Source: Deltaproteobacteria bacterium | Lineage (GTDB): Bacteria > Desulfobacterota > Binatia > Binatales > Binataceae | NCBI GenBank assembly: GCA_021780585.1 | Contig: JAJXYM010000227.1 | Location: forward strand, 1 to 10,099 | Length of the DNA: 10,099 nt | Direction: 5' to 3' | In this document: positions 1 through 6,054 of the stretch, in pieces | How positions within the stretch are numbered: the stretch's first letter is position 1 | Layout of the letters: the number at the start of each line of letters is the position of its first letter | Position numbers and translations under genes: made by a program | Notes under the pieces: generated by a model | What the model was told of the DNA's origin: nothing | The model's input: only the letters and a program-made list of their open reading frames with translations | Databases searched by the model: none

Positions 1-294
1 CGCGGTCGCGAGCGTATCGGCGCCGGCGAAGGCGCGGTCCTGCAGATGGACCGCGCGGTCGAGACCCATCCCGAGCGCGTCGGTGAGGACTTCGCGCGCC
101 TGCGGCGGACCCATCGTGACCGCGCAGGTTTCAGCGCCGAAGCGATTTTTGAGCTCGACCGCCTGGGCGACGGCGCGCAGGTCATACGCGCTCATCACAT
201 TGACGCCGTCGCGCCGAATCGTGCGCGTGACGGGATCAAAATTGGCGTCCTCGATCAGCGGAATCTGCTTGATGCAGACGGCGATTTTGCGCAC
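1..294 (-). CDS. etfB: Electron transfer flavoprotein subunit beta, N-terminal part (cut by window edge)
   Basis: EtfB pairs with EtfA to carry electrons from acyl-CoA and related dehydrogenases to the quinone pool or, in bifurcating types, to other acceptors. The visible 98 codons begin VRKIAVCIKQIP, continue with a DGVNVMSAYDLRAVAQAVELK stretch (about residues 27-47) and end with VTMGPPQAREVLTDALGMG, DRAVHLQDRAF and AGADTLATA. These are hallmark segments of the ETF beta/FixA nucleotide-binding domain. I chose the GTG at 294-292 because a GAGGTG Shine-Dalgarno (301-306 on the plus strand) lies 6 nt upstream and the reading starts exactly at the usual family N-terminus. The C-terminal part that binds AMP is off the left edge, so I cannot tell a classical from a bifurcating type. 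etfA is expected further left. The gene diverges from the B12 importer at 406. Open plus-strand frames over this stretch are shadows. Confidence 0.9.
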   Translation of the reverse strand, partial: MRKIAVCIKQIPLIEDANFDPVTRTIRRDGVNVMSAYDLRAVAQAVELKNRFGAETCAVTMGPPQAREVLTDALGMGLDRAVHLQDRAFAGADTLATA

Positions 295-357
295 TGATAC
301 CACCTCGCGGGTCGCAAGCTAACCGAGGCGGCCGGTAGATGCAAATCGGCTTCGGCG

Positions 358-381
358 CGCCGGCGGGCGCTTAAGCCGGCG
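358..381. promoter_or_regulatory. Divergent intergenic region with a GC hairpin
   Basis: The 111 nt between etfB (minus) and the B12 importer (plus) must hold both promoters. It contains a 7-bp inverted repeat, CGCCGGC (358-364) and GCCGGCG (375-381), around GGGCGCTTAA. It could be an operator or an incidental feature of GC-rich DNA. No cobalamin-riboswitch B12 box is visible, and 111 nt would be short for one. Confidence 0.25.
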
Positions 382-393
382 GCCGCGATCGGA

Positions 394-399
394 TAGTTT
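394..399 (+). promoter_or_regulatory. Candidate -10 element (TANNNT) for the B12 importer
   Basis: TAGTTT lies 6 nt before the GTG start at 406, and no Shine-Dalgarno is visible there. A -10 element so close to the start would give a transcript with almost no leader. The same spacing recurs upstream of 3366 and 4086. This is a by-eye motif call; no good -35 is seen (TTAAGC at 371-376, 17 nt away, is poor). Confidence 0.3.
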
Positions 400-405
400 C
401 GGCGG

Positions 406-1365
406 GTGGCATCACGCATCGAGGCGGCGCGCGGCGGGCCGCGGCGGATTATCCTGGCGGCGTTGGGAGCGGCGATTTGTGTCGCGGCGGGCGCCGGCGC
501 GGCGCGTGCGGCGGATCCGCCCGATCCGGCCCGTCCGACGCGAATCGTGGCGCTGGCGCCGTCGGTGACCGAGACGCTGTTCGCGATCGGCGCCGGTCCC
601 GACGTGGTGGGCGTCTCGCAGTATTGCGACTATCCGCCGCAAGCGGCCAGGCTGCCGCGGGTGGGAACTTTTCTCACGCCGAATCTCGAGGCGATCGCGG
701 CGCTCCGGCCAACGATCGTGATCGGCCTGAGCAGCTCGTCCGATATCCGCGAGGTCCGGGCGCTGCAAGCGATGGGTTACGGCACGCTGATGGTGAATGA
801 CGATTCGATCGCCGGCATCCGTGCGAGTATCGCCCGGATGGGCGCGGCGGTCGGACGCGACGCCGCGGCGCGGGCGCTGCTGGGACAAATGCATAATCAA
901 TTCGCCGCGCTCGAAGATAGTTTGAGCGCTGCGCCGCGCCGGCGCGTGCTGATGGTGGTGGGGCATCAGCCGATGGTCGCGGTGGGTCGCGGAACGTATC
1001 TGGACGAATTGATCACGCTGGCGCACGGCGCGAATATCGCCGCCGCGGACCCGCAGAGCTGGCCGCGGCTCAGTCTCGAATACATTATCGCCGCGCGTCC
1101 GCAGGTGATTCTCGACGGCCAGATGGGCGCCGACGCGCGCGCGAAAGCCGGCTTCTGGGGCCGCTACCCGGACATTCCGGCCGTGCGCGAAGGGCGGATT
1201 TACGGCTATCCGCAAGACCCGACGCTGCATCCGGGACCGCGCGTCGCCGAGACGCTGGAAATTATCGCCCGGCGGATCCATCCGGAGGCTTTCCCCGCCG
1301 ATCCCGACCATGCGAGCGCGACAGCGGCGGCGAACGATCCGAACCGGGCGGAGACCGGCCGATGA
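406..1365 (+). CDS. btuF: Exported BtuF-like corrinoid/iron-chelate substrate-binding protein of an ABC importer
   Basis: This is the extracytoplasmic solute-binding protein of the importer encoded by the next two genes. Residues 1-36 look like a signal peptide: a basic n-region (GGPRR), a hydrophobic core (about 15-32) and an ARA/A cleavage site near 36. The RR at 13-14 is only a weak Tat motif. The Cys at 25 lacks a proper lipobox. The mature part matches the Fe/B12 periplasmic-binding fold: TRIVALAPSVTETLFAIGAG (45-64), CDYPP (74-78), RVGTFLTPNLEAI (85-97), then ALRPTIVIG and the C-terminal HPGPRVAETLEIIARRIHPE (275-294). The 319-aa length is normal with a short low-complexity tail. The GTG start is needed to include the signal peptide; no Shine-Dalgarno is seen. 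The stop overlaps the permease start (ATGA), so translation is probably coupled. Cobalamin is the best substrate guess; haem or siderophore remain possible. Confidence 0.85.
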   Translation: MASRIEAARGGPRRIILAALGAAICVAAGAGAARAADPPDPARPTRIVALAPSVTETLFAIGAGPDVVGVSQYCDYPPQAARLPRVGTFLTPNLEAIAALRPTIVIGLSSSSDIREVRALQAMGYGTLMVNDDSIAGIRASIARMGAAVGRDAAARALLGQMHNQFAALEDSLSAAPRRRVLMVVGHQPMVAVGRGTYLDELITLAHGANIAAADPQSWPRLSLEYIIAARPQVILDGQMGADARAKAGFWGRYPDIPAVREGRIYGYPQDPTLHPGPRVAETLEIIARRIHPEAFPADPDHASATAAANDPNRAETGR

Positions 1366-2438
1366 GCGGCGTGGCTCCGATCCGGGAACGCCAGGGCGGC
1401 GGCCTGGACGAAGCGGGCGCGCCGGAAACGCACGACTATCTGACGCGCGGGCGGGCGCTCGGCGCGCTCGCGATGCTCGGCGCGATTCTGCTCGTGACCG
1501 CGAGCGTCGCGCTGGCCTGCGGCAGCGTGCATCTGAGCCTGTTGACCGCGCTTAACGATCCGGCAAGCGCCGATCGGGCGATTCTGATGGGCGTGCGGAT
1601 GCCGCGGGTGCTGATGGGCGCGATCGTCGGCGCGGTGCTGGCGATGGTCGGCGCGGCGCTGCAGGCGCTGGTCCGAAATCCTCTGGCCGAAGGCGGAATT
1701 CTGGGAATTTCCGGCGGCGGAGCGTTCGGCGCGGTGCTCGCGATGATTCTGTTTTCGCAATTCGGCGGAAGCGACGTGGTCGTGCCGGTTTGCGCCTTCG
1801 GCGCGGCGCTGCTTTCGACGCTCGCGGTCTATCGGCTCGCGCAGGTTGAGGGACGGCTGGAGCCGCTCACGCTGCTGCTGGTCGGCGTGATCTTCAACGC
1901 CTTCTGGGGCGCCGCGATCATGCTGGTGAACAGCGTGGTCAATTTTTATTTCACGCACAGTATCCTGTTCTGGCTGATGGGCAGTTTCGAAGCGCCCACC
2001 TGGCATGAGGTCGCGATCGTCGCGGCGCTGGGCGCGGGCGGCTTCGCGATCCTGCTCGGACGCGCGCGCGACCTTAATCTCCTGAGTCTCGGCGACGACG
2101 AAGCGACGCATCTGGGAGTGGAAGTGGACGCGGTGCGCCGGACGGTATTTATCGTCACGTCGGTGATGATTGGCGCGGCGGTTTCAGTCAGCGGCGTTAT
2201 CACCTTCGTCGGGCTGATCGTGCCGCATATGCTGCGTTCGCTTTTCGGCGCGGACCATCGCCTGCTGATCCCGGCGGCGATGCTGGGTGGCGCGGCGTTC
2301 ACGGTCGCGGCCGACCTGATCGCGCGGACGGCGATCGCGCCGGCGGAGTTGCCGGTCGGCGCGATTACGGCGCTGTGCGGCGGACCGTTCTTTATCTACG
2401 TGCTGCGCCAGGAGGGACGGCGCACGCTCGGCCTGTAG
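1362..2438 (+). CDS. btuC: FecCD/BtuC-family ABC importer permease
   Basis: This is the membrane subunit, which forms a homodimer that passes corrinoid or iron chelate through the inner membrane. The 358 aa are mostly hydrophobic, starting with a strong segment near 33-53. Family motifs appear in order: RMPRVLMGAIVGA (79-91), NPLAEGGILGISGGG (106-120), FWLMGS (203-208), the cytoplasmic LSLGDDEATHLG segment (241-252) that contacts the ATPase in this family, GVITFVGLIVPHMLR (278-292) and ELPVGAITALCGGPFFIYVL (329-348). The first 30 residues are a polar extension rather longer than usual. The ATG overlaps the stop of the binding protein by 4 nt and has GGAG at 1350-1353 as ribosome binding site. 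Type II importer permeases for B12, haem and siderophores share these motifs, so the substrate comes from the neighbouring BtuF-like protein. Confidence 0.9.
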   Translation: MSGVAPIRERQGGGLDEAGAPETHDYLTRGRALGALAMLGAILLVTASVALACGSVHLSLLTALNDPASADRAILMGVRMPRVLMGAIVGAVLAMVGAALQALVRNPLAEGGILGISGGGAFGAVLAMILFSQFGGSDVVVPVCAFGAALLSTLAVYRLAQVEGRLEPLTLLLVGVIFNAFWGAAIMLVNSVVNFYFTHSILFWLMGSFEAPTWHEVAIVAALGAGGFAILLGRARDLNLLSLGDDEATHLGVEVDAVRRTVFIVTSVMIGAAVSVSGVITFVGLIVPHMLRSLFGADHRLLIPAAMLGGAAFTVAADLIARTAIAPAELPVGAITALCGGPFFIYVLRQEGRRTLGL

Positions 2439-2441
2439 GCG

Positions 2442-3317
2442 ATGGACGGCACGGAAACGATCGCGGCGCGGCCGGGCGCGGACAACGCCGCCGCGCGGGA
2501 ATGTCTCGGCGCGCCGGACGCCGTCGCGCTGCGCGCGATCAAGCTCACCGCCGGCTATGGGAATCGCGCCGCGGTGCGCGAGGTGTCGATCGACGTGCGG
2601 CGCGGCGAGCTGCTGGCGATCGTCGGACCGAACGGCGCCGGTAAATCCACCCTGCTGCGGGCGCTGAGCGGCGCGCTCAGGCCGTGGAGCGGAACGATCG
2701 AGCTGGCCAGCCGGCCGCTGGCGGAATACGACCGGCGGGCGCTGGCGCGGCGGATGGCGACGGTGGCGCAGGAAAATCCGGTGGCGTTCCGCTTCACCGC
2801 GCTCGAAGTGGTGCTGATGGGCCGTGCGCCGCATCTGGGCGCCTGGCGCTTCGAATCCGCGCACGACCTTCAAATCGCGCGGGAGGCGCTGGCGCGCTTC
2901 GATCTGACGGCCCTGGCGGGACGCGCGATTCAGGAGCTTTCGGGCGGCGAACGGAAGCGCGTTTTCCTGGCCCGCGCGCTCGCGCAAGAGCCCGAGGTCG
3001 CGCTGCTCGACGAGCCGTCGGCGTTTCTGGATCTGCGCCACGTGGCGGAAATCTTCGGGCGGTTTCGCGAGCTGGCCGCGACTCGCGCGATGGCGGTCGC
3101 GGTGACGCTGCACGATCTCAACGCCGCCGCGCTCTACGCCGATCGGGTGCTGCTGATGAAAGACGGCGCGGCGGCGGGCTACGGACGGCCGGAAGAGGCG
3201 ATGACGGCGGAGCGGCTTGGCGCGGTCTATGACACGGAAGTGTATGTCGGGCGTAATCCGGCGACCGGCGCGCTGGCGATTCTGCCGATTGGCGCGCCGC
3301 GCCGCCCGGCGGTCTGA
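2442..3317 (+). CDS. btuD: ATP-binding subunit of the B12/iron-chelate ABC importer
   Basis: This is the cytoplasmic ATPase that powers the importer. All nucleotide-binding motifs are intact: Walker A GPNGAGKST (62-70), Q-loop Gln110 in VAQENP, signature LSGGERKRVFLARAL (166-180), Walker B VALLDEP (186-192) with Glu191, D-loop SAFLD (193-197) and switch His224 in VTLHDLN. The helical stretch LEVVLMGRAPHLG (121-133) is typical of the FecE/BtuD/HmuV group. The protein is 291 aa, slightly long because of a 30-residue Ala/Gly-rich N-terminal extension before the core RAIKLTAGYG. A shorter product cannot be excluded, but there is no better in-frame ATG before the core. The gene starts 3 nt after the permease stop with no clear Shine-Dalgarno, so it is probably translated by coupling. 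The order binding protein, permease, ATPase is the standard operon. Confidence 0.9.
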   Translation: MDGTETIAARPGADNAAARECLGAPDAVALRAIKLTAGYGNRAAVREVSIDVRRGELLAIVGPNGAGKSTLLRALSGALRPWSGTIELASRPLAEYDRRALARRMATVAQENPVAFRFTALEVVLMGRAPHLGAWRFESAHDLQIAREALARFDLTALAGRAIQELSGGERKRVFLARALAQEPEVALLDEPSAFLDLRHVAEIFGRFRELAATRAMAVAVTLHDLNAAALYADRVLLMKDGAAAGYGRPEEAMTAERLGAVYDTEVYVGRNPATGALAILPIGAPRRPAV

Positions 3318-3330
3318 CGCGCGGGGGAAA

Positions 3331-3359
3331 TTGCGCCCCACATCGGGGATGCTTAAGCT
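3331..3359 (+). promoter_or_regulatory. Candidate promoter upstream of the HAD gene
   Basis: TTGCGC (3331-3336) and TAAGCT (3354-3359) are separated by exactly 17 nt, and the ATG at 3366 follows 6 nt later. This fits a -35/-10 pair with a near-leaderless transcript. It would separate the HAD gene from the B12 operon, although the 48-nt gap also allows read-through. By-eye call only. Confidence 0.3.
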
Positions 3360-3365
3360 AAACCT

Positions 3366-4073
3366 ATGGACGAACGCGGACGCGGCGGCGCGATGAATCT
3401 GATTTTCGACGCCGACGATACGCTCTGGGAGTCCAATATCCATTTTCTCGAGGCTGAAGCGGATTTTATCGCCGCGCTGGAGCGGGCCGCGGCGCGCGAA
3501 CGTGGACATATCCGCGAGACCTTGCGCCGTCATGAGCTGAAGATAATCGCAAGCCACGGCTATGGCCGGCGCGCCTACGTCGTCGCGCTGCATCGCGTGG
3601 CCCAGGAGCTGACGCCGGCGGAACGGCATGCCGAGATGCGGGCGCGGACCGAGACGATCGGCGCGCGGTTGATCGAGCGCCACTGCGCGCCCCTGCCGGG
3701 CGTGACCGAGACGCTGGCGGACCTCGCGCGGCGCCATCGGCTGATACTCTTCACCAAGGGCAGTCCGACGGAGCAATTGGGCAAGCTGGAACGTTCGGGA
3801 CTGAAGGGATTTTTCAGCCGGGTGGGCGTGCCGCGGGAGAAAGATCCGGCGGCCTATCGGCTGTTGATCGCGCAGGCGGAGCTGGATCCGGCGCGCACCT
3901 TCATGATCGGCAACAGTCCGCGATCGGATATCAATCCGGCGCTGCGGGCCGGTCTCGGCGCGGTTTTCATCCCCTACCCGCATACGTGGGAGCTGGAGCA
4001 TGAGCCGCTCGACGAAACGCACGAGCGTTTTCGCACGCTAACCGCGTTTCCTGAACTGACGCGACTGTTCTAG
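3366..4073 (+). CDS. HAD-superfamily hydrolase (probable phosphatase)
   Basis: This is a haloacid dehalogenase-like hydrolase, most likely a small-molecule phosphatase. Motif I is IFDADDTLW (13-21) with nucleophile Asp15 and acid Asp17. Motif II is LFTKG (128-132) with Thr130. Motif III is Lys159 in VPREKDP. Motif IV is GNSPRSDINPALRAG (182-196) with Asn183 where many relatives have Asp and Asp188 as second metal ligand. The long helical region 23-105 is a C1-type cap. At 235 aa it has normal length for the HAD_2/YjjG-like group. The start is uncertain: the ATG at 3366 has a promoter-like motif 6 nt upstream, while the ATG at 3393 (residue 10) begins right at the conserved core. Neither has a clear Shine-Dalgarno. 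The substrate is unknown. A link to corrinoid metabolism is suggested only by position. Confidence 0.8.
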   Translation: MDERGRGGAMNLIFDADDTLWESNIHFLEAEADFIAALERAAARERGHIRETLRRHELKIIASHGYGRRAYVVALHRVAQELTPAERHAEMRARTETIGARLIERHCAPLPGVTETLADLARRHRLILFTKGSPTEQLGKLERSGLKGFFSRVGVPREKDPAAYRLLIAQAELDPARTFMIGNSPRSDINPALRAGLGAVFIPYPHTWELEHEPLDETHERFRTLTAFPELTRLF

Positions 4074-4076
4074 ACT
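4071..4076 (+). promoter_or_regulatory. Candidate -10 element (TANNNT) for the metallophosphoesterase gene
   Basis: TAGACT overlaps the stop codon of the HAD gene and lies 9 nt before the ATG at 4086. The 12-nt intergenic gap holds no Shine-Dalgarno. It may drive a leaderless transcript or may be incidental, because the first three bases are fixed by the TAG stop. Confidence 0.22.
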
Positions 4077-4085
4077 TAACCCCCG

Positions 4086-5033
4086 ATGGCCACGGCAAAT
4101 TTACAGACGATCGAGGCGGCGGCGGAGCCGCGCCGGCAACGGCGCCAGCCGGCGCGGGTGCGCAAACCGCCGATCGCGCTGCGGCCGTTGCATCGGATGT
4201 GGCGGCGAACGATCGACGGGGTCGAGCTGGTGCGGGTGGACCTGCCGGTGCGGCGGCTCAGTGCGGCGCTGGACGGAATCGTGGCCTGCCAGATCAGCGA
4301 TCTGCACGTCGATCGCGAGGAGGATCTAATCCGGCTGCAGAACGCGGTGCGGACGATCAATCGCGAGGCTCCGGATTTCGTCTTTCTGACCGGCGACTAC
4401 TTTTCGGGTCCGGACACGATGCGGCGCTATCTTGGCGAATTCGAGCGCGCGCTGGCCGGACTGGCGCCCAAGGCGGGAGTTTTCGCGATCGCCGGCAATC
4501 ATGACCATTGGTCATCGTTCGGCACGGTCTCGCAGGCGCTCAAGGACGCGGGCGCGCGGATGCTGGCGAACGCGAACGAGCGGGTCGCGGTGCGCGGCGA
4601 AGAGCTGGTGATCGTCGGAATCGACGATCTCTGGTCGCGGCGGGCGGAGCCGTCGCGGGCCTTCGCGGGCGTGCGCGAAGACGATTGCACGATCGTGCTG
4701 GCGCATAATCCCGACACCGCGCTCTACACGCGCCATCTGGCGCCGGGCGTGATGCTGTCGGGGCATACGCACGGCGGCGTGGTGCGGATTCCGTTTTACG
4801 GGTCGCTGATTCGGTCGGTGCTGCGAATCGGCAAGGAATACTACGCGGGTCTGAATCGCTACGGCGATTTCTACATCTACACGAATCGCGGACTGGGAAC
4901 TTTCTGGGTGCGGATCCGCATCAATTGCCGGCCGGAAATTTCGCGCTTTCGGCTGACGCCGCTGGACGAAGGCGCCCGGACCGCCGGGCCGGCCAAGCCG
5001 CGCCGACGCCGCCGCAAACCGCGCCACGCCTGA
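4086..5033 (+). CDS. Calcineurin-like metallophosphoesterase (YkuE-like)
   Basis: This is a binuclear-metal phosphoesterase. The metal-binding motifs are complete and in order: SDLHVD (71-76; Asp72, His74), TGDYFSG (102-108; Asp104), GNHDHW (137-142), AHNPD with His207, and GHTHGG (226-231). This arrangement is typical of YkuE/LpxH-like enzymes that hydrolyse phosphodiester or pyrophosphate bonds in lipids or nucleotides. Bacterial YkuE proteins usually carry a Tat signal or a membrane anchor. Here the first 60 residues are polar and Arg-rich with no hydrophobic segment, so the protein looks cytosolic or peripherally membrane-bound. The C-terminus is also unusual, a PKPRRRRRKPRHA tail (303-315). 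The gene starts 12 nt after the HAD gene, and the two may be co-transcribed. The substrate is unknown. Confidence 0.85.
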   Translation: MATANLQTIEAAAEPRRQRRQPARVRKPPIALRPLHRMWRRTIDGVELVRVDLPVRRLSAALDGIVACQISDLHVDREEDLIRLQNAVRTINREAPDFVFLTGDYFSGPDTMRRYLGEFERALAGLAPKAGVFAIAGNHDHWSSFGTVSQALKDAGARMLANANERVAVRGEELVIVGIDDLWSRRAEPSRAFAGVREDDCTIVLAHNPDTALYTRHLAPGVMLSGHTHGGVVRIPFYGSLIRSVLRIGKEYYAGLNRYGDFYIYTNRGLGTFWVRIRINCRPEISRFRLTPLDEGARTAGPAKPRRRRRKPRHA

Positions 5034-5037
5034 TCGC

Positions 5038-5055
5038 GCGCGCCGCGCGGCGCGC
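5038..5055. repeat. Perfect 18-nt GC palindrome between the metallophosphoesterase and SDR genes
   Basis: The palindrome GCGCGCC-GCGC-GGCGCGC begins 4 nt after the stop at 5033. It could form a strong hairpin but no T-run follows, so it is not a typical intrinsic terminator. It may stabilise the mRNA end or be a by-product of GC bias. Confidence 0.3.
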
Positions 5056-5084
5056 CAACCCTCAAACCGGACGGACGATCACGA

Positions 5085-6014
5085 ATGACGCGGACTGGCG
5101 AACGAATCGTCGCGATAGCGGGCGGGTCGGGCTTTATCGGCCGCGCGATCGTGCGCCGTCTGGCGGGAGCGGCGGCGACCCGGGTGCGCGTGCTGACGCG
5201 CGATCCGGCGCGCGCGCGAGCGCGTTTCGCCGGCGCTATCGACAACGTCGAGTTTACCGCCGCCGACGTGACCGCAGGCGCGCATCTGGCCGCGGCGGTC
5301 GCGGGCGCGACGGCGATCGTCGGCGCGGCGCAATTCGACGGCTATCCAATCGAGAATCCCGCCCGTGGCTTGACCTTCGAGCGGGTCGATTACGGCGGGA
5401 CGCTGGCGCTGATCGCGGCCGCGCGCGAAGCCGGAATCGGCCGGTTCATCTATATCAGCGGGGCGGCGGCGAACGAGCAATCCGCCGTCGCGGCTTTTCG
5501 CTTCAAGGGACGCGCCGAACGGGCGCTGCGGGAAGCGGGACTCGAGTTCACGATCTTCCGGCCGTCGCTGGTTTACGGCGCCGAGGATCGCGTGGTCAAC
5601 GGGATCGCGCAAGCGCTGAAATTCGCGCCGATCATGCTCGCTCCGGGAAGCGGGCGGCAGCGACTCCAGCCGCTGCTGGTGGACGATCTGGCGGCGTGCG
5701 TGGCGCTGGCGATCGAGGGCCGCGGACGCAACGGGATTTACGCGATCGGCGGCCCCGACCCGATGACCTTCGACGAGCTGGTGCGGCTGGTGATGGAGAT
5801 CACCGGCCGGAAACGCCCGCTGATCCATCTGCCGGAAGCGGCGCTGCGCGCGGCGGGGCGAATCGCGGAAATGCTGCCGGGAGCGCTGTTCTCACGCGAC
5901 GCGGTGGATTTTCTGGTCGCCGACAACGCCTGCGATATCGCGCCGCTGATCGCGGAATTTGGCGTCACGCTGACGCCGGCGCGCGCGGGATTGCAATATC
6001 TCGCCGCGCGCTGA
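5085..6014 (+). CDS. Atypical SDR, NDUFA9/complex-I-like NAD(P)-binding protein
   Basis: This is a Rossmann-fold NAD(P)-binding protein of the extended/atypical SDR group. The dinucleotide motif is AIAGGSGFIGRAIVRRL (10-26). Further landmarks are YISG (123-126), FRFKGRAERALREAGLEFTI (138-157), FRPSLVYG (158-165) and VDDLAACVALAIE (199-211). The Lys of the YxxxK motif is present (Lys141) but the residue four before it is Ala137, so the catalytic Tyr is missing. This fits the NDUFA9-like atypical SDRs, in which the fold serves as a cofactor-binding or assembly subunit rather than a standard dehydrogenase. The 309-aa length is normal. The ATG at 5085 lies right before the first beta strand; only a weak GGACGGACG precedes it, 51 nt after the previous stop. 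NmrA-like regulators or epimerase-like enzymes are alternatives. Confidence 0.8.
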   Translation: MTRTGERIVAIAGGSGFIGRAIVRRLAGAAATRVRVLTRDPARARARFAGAIDNVEFTAADVTAGAHLAAAVAGATAIVGAAQFDGYPIENPARGLTFERVDYGGTLALIAAAREAGIGRFIYISGAAANEQSAVAAFRFKGRAERALREAGLEFTIFRPSLVYGAEDRVVNGIAQALKFAPIMLAPGSGRQRLQPLLVDDLAACVALAIEGRGRNGIYAIGGPDPMTFDELVRLVMEITGRKRPLIHLPEAALRAAGRIAEMLPGALFSRDAVDFLVADNACDIAPLIAEFGVTLTPARAGLQYLAAR

Positions 6015-6024
6015 CCCCGCGCGG
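6004..6024 (+). terminator. Weak terminator candidate over the SDR stop codon
   Basis: CCGCGCG (6004-6010) and CGCGCGG (6018-6024) form a 7-bp stem with a 7-nt loop that contains the TGA stop. A short TTTT follows at 6032-6035, later than the ideal position for an intrinsic terminator. Its place between convergent genes is suitable. Confidence 0.35.
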
Positions 6025-6038
6025 ATCGAGCGTTTTAA

Positions 6039-6054
6039 TCACGCCGAAGCGTGA
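6039..6054 (-). terminator. UUCG-tetraloop hairpin at the end of the BtuF-like gene
   Basis: Read on the minus strand, TCACGC-TTCG-GCGTGA is a 6-bp stem capped by the very stable C(UUCG)G tetraloop. It spans the last codons and the TGA stop of the convergent gene. It is followed by TTAAAACG, not a T-run, so it may be a transcript-end stabiliser rather than a true terminator. Confidence 0.35.

Noticed and set aside
295..405. Cobalamin riboswitch upstream of the B12 importer (also considered at 6978-7195)
   Set aside because: No B12 box or related conserved core was seen by eye in either leader, and the first spacer is only 111 nt. A covariance-model search (Rfam RF00174) would settle it.
2184..4022. 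A 612-codon open frame on the minus strand opposite the importer ATPase and HAD genes
   Set aside because: It is Arg-, Gln- and Pro-rich, shows no protein family motif, and lies antisense to genes with complete motifs. Long antisense frames are expected in GC-rich DNA with GCG/CGC codon bias.
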